Assembly (NCBI GenBank): GCA_903813345.2
Contig: CAIIXF020000001.1
Coordinates: 24,043,915-24,107,914 of the forward strand
Direction of reading: 5' to 3'
Source of the DNA: Owenia fusiformis
Lineage: Eukaryota > Annelida > Polychaeta > Sabellida > Oweniidae
Length of the DNA stretch: 64,000 nucleotides
Position numbers and translations under genes: made by a program
Notes under the pieces: model-generated
What the model was told of the DNA's origin: nothing
Seen by the model: only the letters and a program-made list of their open reading frames with translations
Database searches by the model: none
Shown: positions 12,001 through 23,100 of the stretch, piece by piece
How the letters are laid out: every line of letters begins with the position of its first letter
How positions within the stretch are numbered: the first letter of the stretch is position 1

Positions 12001-15000
12001 CAGTAGTATGTAAATTTACAATGTGCCAATGTAAATATAAGTATACTTTAGTGTTTTATTGGTTTTATGCTACTACTATTTTAGCTTATTGAACGAGAAA
12101 CTCACCTTTACATATTGCTGAGGCAGCATCCACTCTAAGATACTTAACTCCAAATATTACACAGAGAAAAAATAAATTCATTGTTGTATTTACAATTTCA
12201 TACAATGTATTTTAAAAAGTGACCCTTACTGTAGAAATATTTTGATGAGCACTTAATGTGTATTAATGTGTCCTTTGACATTCATGATCTCTACTCATAT
12301 TCACGCTCACAATACACCTAGTGTGCAAACATCCTTAAAGGCTATTGTTTTGAAATTATGGATTACATCCTTATATCAAGAACAATAAAGGATTTTTGGA
12401 TTATGATAAATTGAAATTGGCATTCAAATTGACCTGAATAAAATCAACCAAAACTAATATTTCTCAATAAAAATACATTTTGAAATCAACTGTCAGATAT
12501 TTTGCTTTACAATTTTTTTTAGCGAATGGTAATATACAGTAGTCAGGGCCTTTAAGGAAGATTTGAATTCGATTGCCATTCAGAATTGCCTTGTATGTTT
12601 CAAATAGCAAAATAATAACTACTGACATGATGAATAAATTAATTTTAAAAACTATTTTATTTTACTAAAGTGTCATTAAATTTCTCTCAATGTAAGAAGG
12701 AAATAAATCAAAATGGCAAAGTTGGGTTGGTCAAGAGCCTTAAACATACAATCTGGACTTTAAAGGCCGAGGTTTTGAAAAATGAGTAAACTAAGACTCA
12801 TAACATGTATTTTAAGCCTTTTATTTTGAGTAAATTCTCGTTTTTCTTTTCAGACCAACACCAGAAAGAAGTTTATGGAATGGATGGATGAGGAGCTACT
12901 CCCTGTCATGTTTGCAGATGTCGACTATAAAGGGGACAAACTCACCTGGAAGGACCAGTTGTACATGGAGGACCTTGCCAACTTCAGAGTAGGACCTATG
13001 AGACTGAGACAGTTACGACAGAAGGAAGGTATATGACTGTGCACTCTAAAGTTGTTTTAAATTGTTGAAATGTTTAATGGCACTTTGAAAAAATATTCGC
13101 ACTACATGTATGTTTTTTATTATTTTTTATTGCGCTTTTATATACTTCCTCTTTTATACTTCCTTTAGTGCATTTGTTAAATTTCCATATATTTTGCTAT
13201 GGCCTCTTGTGTATCTGTTGAAATTGAAATTAGTTAAGAATAAGGAATCTCAAGACTTGCCTTTCAACTTACTCCAATGTAAAACAAGAGTACATGTATT
13301 GTTAATGTTATATTACTCATACAAACTCTTCCCATAGTAACAACTGGTGCTAGGTATTTATTAATGGCAATGATTCATTTCAATTGGCAAAATATAACAT
13401 GTTGACTAGGAAGGTTATAACTTATAAATGATACCCATTGTTTAATATGTGTTTCTAGATTTAAGTGAACCTAATACCCTGGAGCCAAATGTGGTTGTTA
13501 ATACCACCGATGGAACACCAACATGTGAAAGAGCAAAATATGGCTGGTACGAGTTTGGCAATGAAGAAGATAGAGACTTTTGTCTGGGTTGGAAGTCTCA
13601 GCCCTGTCCCCCTGCGGAGGCTCCCTATAGCTGGTCATCACCTGCTTGGAACTACACATCTGCCTTTGATGTCTGGGGTATCCCAATCCTTGGTTTGGTA
13701 GACACCTACAGTGGTGGTGGATACATAGCTACCTTGGATACCACATACCCTATTGCTAGACTGACTCTCAATGAAATGTGGAAGAACTTTTGGATTGATC
13801 GTCAAACCAGAGTTGTGTTCATTGAGTTTACTGTATATAATGCCAACATCAATATCTTCACAGTAGTAACCTTGATGGCTGAGTTCCCTGCCAGTGGGGG
13901 TATCATACCCTATGCTACTCTGCACTCGTTCAGGCTCTATATGCATGAGGGTGCACAAGGACTGTACAATCTGGCCTGCGAAATCATATTCATTATATTC
14001 CTGGGGTACCTCATATACCAGCAGTTCAATGTGTGTAGGCGTGTAGGACGTAAGGGCTATTTCAGCGCAGGCTGGCACGTTTTTGATTTCCTCACCATCA
14101 TTGGATCCTTGATTGCGATTGTGATGTACTTCATGCGCTACGCTATGACAAGAGAGACGATGAACAAGTTTGCTGAGGACCCTAAGGCATTTGTTGACTT
14201 CAACCATATCGCCCAGTGGGACCAGATCTTAGGCTGGACTGTTGCTTTCCTGGTGTTCTTCTTCACGTGCAAGTTCCTGCGTATCTTGAGATTTAACAAG
14301 CGCATGGGATGGTTAAGTGCAGTCCTCTCTGCTGCTTCAAAAGATCTTGCCAACTTCTCATTCATTTTCTTTGTTATGCTATTCGGGTTTACTACATTTG
14401 CTTATGTTGTATTCGGGCAACATGTCAAGGGTTTCTCAACAATGGGCCGATCAGTTGGAAGTTTGTTGGCTCACATTCTTGGAGATATCCAATATGAGGA
14501 CATTGTCACAGTCAACGTTGGACTTGCTCAGTTCTTCTTCCTCTTCTTCACTGGTCTCTTCACCATGGTTCTCATTCATATGTTCATCTGCATCGTGAAT
14601 ATTGCCATCTACACTGTGAAGAAGAACACTAAGATGGTCCCAAATGAGTATGAGGTGATTGACTACATCTTGGAAAGCTTTGGAGAATGGGCTAATATAA
14701 AGTGGCTTATGCCAAAGAGACCAAAGAAGAAAAGAGGTTTGAGATGTTTTTATTATTAATATTAGTGTTGGTTTTAAGAGACAATGCATGTAAACAGGTT
14801 GTATTCCTTTAAAAGTTATGTATGAAATTGTATAAAATGATAACCAAAAAACAATAACCAAGTTTAAAATTGAATGATTCATATGGTATTTCTTGAACCA
14901 TGCCATTGTATTATACATTATTTCAAAGATAAATCATTTCATTACAATATGACACCATCCGATTGAAAGACTTTTGTTTTCTTGTGGAGTTGGAGATTAC

Positions 15001-16229
15001 AATTGATACAAGGGGTATTCATCTTTATGGTTATTGTTTTTTGGCCCACCCTGTATATCTGAATATTTTCTGTACTGGTATTGCTTAAACGACCCATAAA
15101 TTACAGATTTCACCTTTTGTCACTCATGTGTTTTTAAAGGGTGACGCATATCGTTTAGCAAATCGAACGCTCGTTTCTGGTGTTGCTCACCGTTTAGTAT
15201 AAAAGGCCCGATCCCGGAATAATACTCAAGGGTTCACAGGTTCGAGGTCGTTGTGTCAAAAACATCTAACTGTTATATAGCATAAGTATATTATAGATCG
15301 TCACACATTTATAAAAGGGTGATTTTTATTTTGACAAATCAATTCCACATTTATGGGTGAAGTTTCAGGATCTTCTATTTGTGTATAATAAGGAATAATT
15401 GGCATCTTAATTTCCCCATAACGTAATAGCACACAGCTTGGCATATGAAATATGCTACAAATGAAACAAAGCAAGGCAAACCGGTTTCTAATACAAGAAT
15501 TTATATTGGCTGTTGTACATGTATTATTTGAACGCAATCACTCTTTGGATAACGTTTTCAAAATCATTATAAACGGATAACTTTATCTCAAAGACAATTT
15601 TAATAAACTGGATTTTACAGAACTCCCCTTATTTCTAAAAAATGGACTGATCCAGTTGATTCGCCTGGAACCCTTTAAAGGAGGGGCTGTCATATTGAAT
15701 TTAAGATTCCTAAATGGCTACCACAACTCAATTGAACATCATTTGCACAAATAGGAGAAAATACAGAAAATCTACCATAAATTCTGTATTGATTCTATCA
15801 TTTTTTAATCTTGAGAAATGTTAACATATCATTAACTAGTAGAATAAAAAAACAAATAGATAGAGTGAATAATTGGCCTTATCAATGAATTGTGGAATAA
15901 TTTTAGATGGTTATGATCCAGACTCTGTAGAAGCTCTAAAGGAGAGACGCACCAAGGTACTCTGTGAGTTAATGGTCCAACAATGGGTTGACATTCTCCA
16001 TAAGGTGGACTTTGAGACAAAGCAATATGTAATGAAGGTAGATGAGTTAGCAAATAGAAGTCCAAAAGATCCAACATCACCTACTACATCTACAGAGGAA
16101 AATGGCTCCAAACAGGAGGATAACAACAGAGGAAAAGAGAGCAATGATGTGAAAAAGGATGACAATATTTCTTTGATATCTGAGAGTGTTTCTAGAGAAG
16201 GTACTGGACTTGCAGAAGTTGAAACTTAA
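72..16229 (+). CDS. polycystin-1-like receptor/channel, 14 coding exons, ~1520 aa
   Basis: Exons, all joining in phase: 72-257, 592-822, 1268-1473, 1662-1903, 2507-2754, 3132-3371, 3737-3907, 4311-4471, 4629-5352, 7342-7471, 7767-8014, 12854-13028, 13459-14736, 15907-16229. Domains in order: hydrophobic N-terminus resembling a signal peptide (residues 1-20); GAIN-like region; GPS cysteines (C..W..C..CDC, about 357-385); first membrane span about 421-441; PLAT domain about 462-580; further paired spans; polycystin fold with extracellular TOP-like loop; S4-like RILRFNKR; pore segment with LGD (14478-14486); charged tail. Known PKD1-family members are membrane receptor/channel subunits. Which paralogue group (PKD1, PKD1L, PKDREJ) is not resolved. 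The start is chosen because an in-frame stop lies at 60-62 and no good acceptor precedes 72; an internal exon opening at 70 after CAACAG is the alternative. The exon 13 donor (gtttga) is weak but phase-consistent. Large introns (5353-7341, 8015-12853) hold repeats and a nested gene. Confidence 0.9.
1099..1256. repeat. short copy of dispersed TGTCACCACC element
   Basis: A 158-bp intronic copy opens with TGTCACCACC, contains GTTATGGTCTCC, and ends with TGTTAATGCCTTGTTAATA. The same three landmarks occur in the large copy at 5567-7261. Its right end lies only 11 bp before exon 3 of the polycystin gene. Confidence 0.6.
2198..2345. repeat. imperfect hairpin repeat in polycystin intron 4
   Basis: Two arms of about 45 bp (near 2198-2246 and 2262-2303) are inverted copies sharing AACTACTGT, TGTAAAC and TGTATAC blocks, with a further ACAATTGTATA copy near 2330. 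It looks like the remnant of a small inverted-repeat element. No coding content is seen. Confidence 0.5.
5567..7261. repeat. TGTCACCACC element with internal ~120-180 bp tandem array
   Basis: The element begins with two direct 51-bp copies (5567 and 5618) that each carry the inverted pair TCACCACC / GGTGGTGA. A GC-richer stretch of repeated GGCGTCCGGCG follows. Then come about ten degenerate tandem units of roughly 120-180 bp, each with the landmarks TTGACCTTCAATGACCTTC, CAACTTGCTTCAAATTGAC and TCATCTACATGTTCTCAG. It ends with GGTGGTGACA and TGTTAATGCCTTGTTAAT. It fills most of polycystin intron 9. Short open frames inside are by-products of the repeat. Confidence 0.85.
9133..9617. repeat. 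~485 bp palindrome (foldback/MITE-like) in polycystin intron 11
   Basis: The left arm (about 9133-9335) and right arm (about 9400-9617) are inverted copies. GTCGATCAGCGGC at about 9172-9184 returns inverted near 9570, and CATTCACTCGA-type and CTTGATCGAAAA blocks pair likewise. The arms differ by scattered substitutions and the centre is near 9370. No open frame is convincing. Confidence 0.8.
9844..12181 (-). CDS. mucin-like single-pass membrane protein with cysteine repeats, nested in polycystin intron
   Basis: There are two exons, 12181-12106 and 11960-9844, joined in phase 1 across a GT-AG intron, giving about 730 aa. Exon 1 encodes a signal peptide (MNLFFLCVIFGV..., predicted end near ASA). 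The ectodomain has three divergent cysteine modules (patterns ECMKAAC..C..KHC and QCMLYAC..C..RFC) resembling PAN/Apple or MANSC-like folds; the family is not certain. A Ser/Thr-rich stalk follows, built of about 8-residue SSDSTPAV repeats expected to be O-glycosylated. Then comes a transmembrane helix (SLLILGVSLGAALG...) and a short cytoplasmic tail with YETL and YGQI tyrosine motifs. The whole gene lies on the opposite strand inside intron 11 of the polycystin gene. It is probably a cell-surface mucin or receptor; no specific function is recognised. Confidence 0.8.
10205..10735. repeat. 24-bp coding minisatellite (Ser/Thr stalk)
   Basis: Tandem 24-bp units (plus-strand core GTTGAATCAGATGATACTGC) are nearly identical from about 10262 to 10530 and more diverged on both sides. 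On the minus strand each unit encodes eight residues of the mucin stalk. Because the unit is a multiple of three, copy-number change keeps the frame. The plus strand is also open through the array, which is an artefact of the repeat. Confidence 0.9.
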
Positions 16230-17177
16230 ATGTTGAAAAGGGTAGTCAGTTCTTAGTTCTCGTTGAGTTGAGAGATTTAATTTAAACTGAAAGTGTGAAG
16301 ACGAAGCTCTCTTTTAAGAAGTGAAGTTGAACGAATGCAAAGGATTAAGTATACTGTAATTAATTTGAACCATGTAAATGTCTTAGATGTCTTAATTAAG
16401 AAGTTCTATCATTTCCAAATTCCTACATATTGAAATATGTCTTGAACATGATCAAGTTGAATATATGTTAGTTCCCTTCTATGGTGTGGTATTGTTATTT
16501 TTGAATTTTTAAAATTATTTTATCAACAATTTCAACTTGTCTCTTATCTATTGAAACTAAAAACTGTATAATATTATAGCAAAGTAGTAACATTTTATTT
16601 TATATTAAAATTAATTGTACATATACATTTAGATTTATTTTTTGAAAAAATAATTGTGGCCATCAAATAATAGGTAAAAATTCTGATTTCATGAAAATTA
16701 CAATTCTCAAAAATATCTTGTCAACAATTGTCAATAATTTTTAAAATATTATTGTAAATATCACATCATGTCAACATATACTTTGATCTCTACTTTAGCT
16801 AACTATTTTTCTGACAAATAAATAACTATTTTTTTCTCCACAAATATTTATAGTCAATGCATTTTGTTGTATCTGAGTTGAATATATTGTAGTTTTCCCT
16901 TGTATTATTGCACAGTTCTGTCATCCCCATCTAATACTGCTTGCAATACAGAGTATCAATCAATTTAATTTTAAATGAACACCCTGAATATACATTGTTC
17001 ATCTGTAATGCTGTTAAGGGGACCTATTCCTCCATTTTATGCAGGATCATTACATTGCATTATATTTATCAAACTCATTCTTATTATTGGCAATGCAATA
17101 TCCATGCATTTAATGCAATACTAATGATATCACTGGTTCCCAACATCTGTGAACTCTCACCTTGACTCTGTGTAATG
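16230..17177. other. convergent 3' region between polycystin-like and LolA/PAN-like genes
   Basis: AT-rich and non-coding. It must contain both 3' UTRs, since the two stop codons face each other. A plus-strand AATAAA is present near 16818 and is a candidate polyadenylation signal for the polycystin transcript. Several TTTATT words (minus-strand AATAAA) lie near 16593 and 16635, so the two transcripts may overlap. No open frame or repeat of note was seen. Confidence 0.5.
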
Positions 17178-20100
17178 TTAGTGTGTTACAGAGTCCATGG
17201 TTACCTCTGCATCAACAAATCCCATGGCCATATTGTCATTTGATTTTGACCTAGATTTGGTTATTACAAAAACAATAAGTCCCCCAATTATAACTCCAAA
17301 GAGTGCTGTTCCAACTGATATACCTACAACTGCACCTGGAAATAGAAATATTATTCATTTCAATGCAGTTCTGAGCTTCCATAAAGAATTGGAAAAACAT
17401 TTGGGCAAAAGTCATTTCAATATTTGAACCTGTACTCTTAAAGGCGCACTTTGGGAATTTTCAACATTTTTGGGCAAAATAAAGACTTACATTTAAATTT
17501 CATAGTATGTCCGATGTGTTGATAAGAACCTTATCTTTCATTTGACACCAACAACAGCTCAAATGGACCACATCAAAGCTTACAATAAATTATCAAAAAA
17601 TATTTTCGATCTGTCAAGCTTTATATATCAAGTTTTATCGATGTCATTGAAAGATGGCAAACTTGTTTGATACATTCATTTTATAGAAGTGTCGCCATCT
17701 TTTAAATCAATAGTAATTTAAAACATGCACTTTGTTTAACATGTGCATGCATGTCTAATGACCTCTGAACTACAAATGTTTTTTTTCTATGCGAGTTACT
17801 TTTTTCTTGGTTATTAAAGCAAATCAAACTTTGTGTCATATTTGAGTTAGTGTGTAACACATTTCAATGATTCCTTTTTTCTTCTAAATTAACTATAGTG
17901 CAGCTTTAAAATAATATTTGAAATATTGGCAAATATTATCATGAAAGTTATAAGAAACTTCAGAATGTATGTATCTACCTAAATGAAATACATTAAACCT
18001 GTGTAAGTGGAATGCATTTGGTACCTAGAAGTAATGTTCCATTTATTGGGAGGTGTTCCCCTTGCAGAGGTTCATTTTACATAAAGCTAAGGGGTATGTA
18101 TTTCACTTATGAAAGTGTTTCACTTACATAAGTTATCTATTTTTACTGCTCATGTCTGAGATATTAAGGCTGATTAATTGATCATTAAAATAATGCAGGG
18201 TGTCAAATGAATAGTTTCAAGAGAATGAACTTTTGTGCACAAAATGCATCTAGTTGGACTAGTCATCTGAAACCTTTTGTAGAGTTACTCCATGTAGCCT
18301 GTTTTGATGTGCTAAAGAACAATTCAGATATCAAGTATACAAAAGTTATGCAACATTATTTTGATGTTTCATCCAAGGAGGGGAGAACATATTTATTTGA
18401 CACCCTGTAGAATAATTTATTTAATGATAATTTATGTTGTCATTATTACCTATTTGTAAATTAGCTCCTCCCTTTGTTCTTTTCACAGCTTTTGGTGGAG
18501 GAATGTAGGCATTCCCATTTGGTAAAAATGTTCCTGAAAACAAGACAAAATTTTGCATCTAAAAGAAGTGTTAAATCTATATGACATTAGAGACCAATTA
18601 ATAGGTGAAAAGTCACAGAATCATAAAATACAAAAAATAACTTGACATTAACTATAATTTTGTCTAGGATTGCTCTCTATATCCATATGCACTGATCAAC
18701 AAGAAATACTTACTTGTATAGTGAAGACATGTCAGTGAACTATCATTTGTCATCTGACTAGGATTTTCCCTTTGCAAATAATCACTAGTTATAACACACA
18801 CTGGGCAATAGTCAAAGCCTTTACAGTTTAGCCCCAGTTGCTCCACACACTGCTGGGCACAGGCAGCTGCAGAAAGACCTTGGAATACAATCTTGTTCTT
18901 CAAGCTTATCTGCCCAGTCTGGGTCTGTTTAAAGTCATCTATGTATTTCTCTACAAACATAAAACAAGGCATGCTCCTGAAAACATCCAACAAATAAAGG
19001 AGAACTGTACATGCAATACAGGCAAACAGTACTAAAAACTGGAATACCTTGTGCAAGTTGGTATGGTTGTGTTACCTTTCAAAATTAATTGTATGTTTGT
19101 TGTTTAGGCTATGCAATGCTACAATCAAACTTATGCACGTTTATTCCTCAAATTTTCGAATTGCAAACATTCTGATCTGGGTGTACCTACTTGAATAATA
19201 GTCACAGGATGGATCTGATACCACACTAGTGTCTGGGAGGTCAAATATATGTCCTTTCTTTATGAGGCATTTTTGAGTTTCCTCACAGAATTCAAATGAT
19301 TTACACTGTTCATATTTTTGGATACACTGGCCTGCACATGCCTGTGCTGTAGCTACAGCAGTAATGGTGGCATCAGCCTTGACTTGGATTACTTTACCAG
19401 GCAACTTGTTGAATTTGTATAGATAGTCCCCTGAAACAAAGATGATGTTTTATTTTGTGCATAATTTAGTCTCTGTGAAGGAATTTGCCATGTTGATACC
19501 ACAGTCTCTTTAAACATGTATTTTATAGCTAGACTGGAGCATGCAATGCATTCTAGCAATTTTAGCTATTGTATCTTTGAAGCTATCCTGAAAATGTACA
19601 TTTATAAGATAGTACTGTTAAAAAAATATAAATATCCCAATTTTATTTCCTTCACCCTACCTTCACTTCGTGTCAGGTGTATAAGGTGGTCAAAAGTGTT
19701 TGGAACAATTTAACAAATATCCCTTACTTGCATACAATGTACATGATGAAATATCTTTGATTTGATCTGGAGAGTCATCAGGGTGTTCATCTGACAGTAC
19801 ACACAGTCCAATTGTAGGACAGAAGTCGAAGGCCTTGCATTCTAGTGAGCTATCAGTTACACAATATTGGGCACATTCATCTAATGACACTTGGGAGTTG
19901 ATAGTCACTGCCCCAGCAGTTTTCAAACTCTTCCCAGCCATCGCCTTGAACTGTGTGAGGTATTTACCTAATACAAATAATATTCCCTGTATGTATAAGA
20001 ATCTTAAACAACATTTTAAGCACATTGTATCTCGTTAGATGCTTGAGATTTATATGACTGGTTGTGCTCTAAAATGTTCTTTTCTCTTTTTGTCACTTGG

Positions 20101-23100
20101 GCTTACATATTTCCATCTCACTGACATCTTGTTTTACATTATTGTTAGGATCTGTAAGAGGTTGGGATGTGTTTTCCTTTTTTGCCTTTTATGCTAAATT
20201 ATCCTATTACCGGTATTTACAACTACTTTGGAAGGTTATTTATTTTCCTTGTTGAGACTCTTGTATAATGCACCATAATATTTATATAAAATTCAACAAA
20301 CCAGTAGATTCTGCTGTTGATTTTCTCTTGAAATCCTCTGTTAAAGACATTGCCATGTAAGATATTCCCTGGAAAATAGTTTACAAATCCTCAAAATTAA
20401 GTACAGTGTTGTCATTGTTTTTCTTGTTTTATTGCTCTAATTCAACTATCATTTACTCCTCTCACCTTGTATATTATGTTGATTTGTTTTGCATATATAG
20501 CTGTTTTGAGATCTCTGAAGGCATCATTTAGCTGCTTTTCATATGATCCTGTCGAATTTACATTCCCTGGGAAAAAAACAAGTAAATTCAACAATTTTTG
20601 GAGATAAATGAATTTTATGAAATATTAAGAGATTTGAGGGAGTAGCAGTTCATCCAAAAGTCAATGCTCAAAGAGCAATTAAAGAGAATATGTTTTTATA
20701 TGATCCAAATGAATTCATGAATAGTGAAGAGGGGGGAGGTACGACATTGTTACACAGTATTCTAGATGATTAGTAGTGATACTTGGGATTTACTTCTTAT
20801 GACCAATTGTACATTGTACTCCTATCGTCCCATTGCTACCTGCGCATTTTAGTCTTCAGACTTGGATTTGGTCATTTGTATCTTTTGATTTTTCAAGTTT
20901 TTCCCATCACACACTACATACTGACATTCTTATGGATCAAAGTACAGTGTTGATGAGAACCTATGTAGTTCAAATAACTGATTGTATTATGTTGCTATAC
21001 TCACTTGAGAATCTGTAGCAAGTTGGATAATCAGTGTCTGTTCCAGATGATATCTCCCCATAATGACTTCCACTGAGATAGCACTCAAAGGTGACATTGC
21101 AGTAATCAAACCCATTGCACTCCACATTGTTGTAGCTTTTGTCTCTGTTCTCGTAGCACAATGCGGAACACTCTTCCAGTGTTACATTAGTAACCTTAAC
21201 CTTGGACAGCTTAGCACTGTTGCCTGGGAGTTGACTGAACATTGCTGAAATACAGAAGAGTGTTATTGATCATATTAGAAAGAATTCAAGATTAAGGTAT
21301 TTGCATGATGAGAATTATAATTGTATTTTTCATGATTTCCTATAATTAATGAATTTGGTAAAATTCCATGTGGATATTTAGTATTACCCATTATGGTAGA
21401 ATAAGTAATTCAAAATATTCAATAAAAATATTTCCATTGAAATGGCATTGTCCCAAATTTGGATTTTAAACTTTTTTGGACTGTGTGGAACTCCCTTAAT
21501 GAGGAGCATTTGTCTTGTTTGGAAAAAATCAGCTGAAACTACAGACACATGCTTTTGATTCCATACTTCCAAGATTGTATTACCTGATGTTGGTGGTCTG
21601 TCATGCAGTGATGTGGTTACATATACATTATCCTTGTCATAATCAACTTCTAGCCTGTGGAACCTCAATGGACCAATCTTTGTTGTGTTACTGATTTGTT
21701 CAATGAAGCTTGCCTTAAACTCTTCAACATTGTCCCGGATGGTGCTAGTTGCTCCTGTTGGAATAAACAAAGCAATGAGTGACTAAAACTTGAAAACACT
21801 GCAAAGAATCCCAGTAGAGTTTGACATTTTTATAACATACAGACAATGCTTAAAATAAGGAAGAGCAGTGTACTTACCCCCTGTTAGCCTAACAACAATG
21901 TCTTTGGAGTGTACTTACCCCCTGTTAGCCTAACAACAATGTCTTTGCAGTGTACTTACCCCCTGTTAGCCTAACAACAATGTCTTTCTTCTGGTCCTGA
22001 GTAAAGCACTCATCCACATCGAATACAGCAAGACCAGACTTAAGGGAGTTATCGAAGTTGAAGAAATTGTAGGTGCCATGGAACCCAGCCTTAAAACATA
22101 AGCATAGACGTATACCTTTGATTTATTTATGAGGTCTTTAGCGGGGTTGCCCATATGCCATGGACCTCATATAAGAGAACCGAGAAAAATTTGACCGCAA
22201 CAAGGACATGAGAAAGAAATGTATGGTAAGTATTCAATTAAGAACCAGTTTAAGGTATGACATGTATTTTAACATGCATTGATGTGTTACTTACTTGTCT
22301 TATCCATATATCGAGAGACAGAGGGTAGTTCATGCTAACTTTGGATCCAGTACCAATCTCCAACCAATTGGCCTACAAATGTAATTTACAGTCTGATCTG
22401 TACATAATGATGTGTCATGAAATGAGTCAGTTTTAAATACCTGTCAACCAGAACATTGCAGAGACATATGAATATTTCTTGCCAGTTCCCTAGTGTGAAT
22501 AAATGGTGAGATTAAGCTTCGCGTTTTCTGGAGGACGTGTACACGAACGTGAAATATTACGATCCTATGGATTACTGCCCCATGTCAATTTGTTTTTCCA
22601 GGGACATAATTACAACTATGTTACTCATACCTTTTAACAATCAATCGGGCAAGTAAATATTACGAAGGGAGAACTAGTGCCTGGATGAAAATAATTTTAC
22701 ACGTTCACGCGCACGTTCTCTTGAAACGTGTAGCTTTACCTCCCATCTGAAAGTGACTGAATTGGGCATGTACAATGTACATACATGTATATTTCAATTT
22801 GGAATATTTTAATCTTGCATCCTATAGCTAATTATTTCTGTCTATAAGACCATTGTTGAGTGTATACGTGATGGAAACTTACTGCCAAGAAGCAAAATTC
22901 AAATGTCGCAGTGGCTGGAAGCATTTGGCCAGGTAGACGATAATCATCTCGTGTTGATATAAAAGCGTTACATGGTAGGCCTCGGATCACTCTCTGCAAC
23001 AAACATTTATTTGGTTCTTAGGCTGTGAAATACATGTGAATCAATACCTAGAATATATCATAGATGTGATTTGATCAAATACAGTAGTTGGTCTGGTCTG

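Noticed and set aside
13638-14207. 189 aa and other minus-strand frames under the polycystin exon
   Set aside because: Shadows of the channel exon, which has clear family features in the plus frame.
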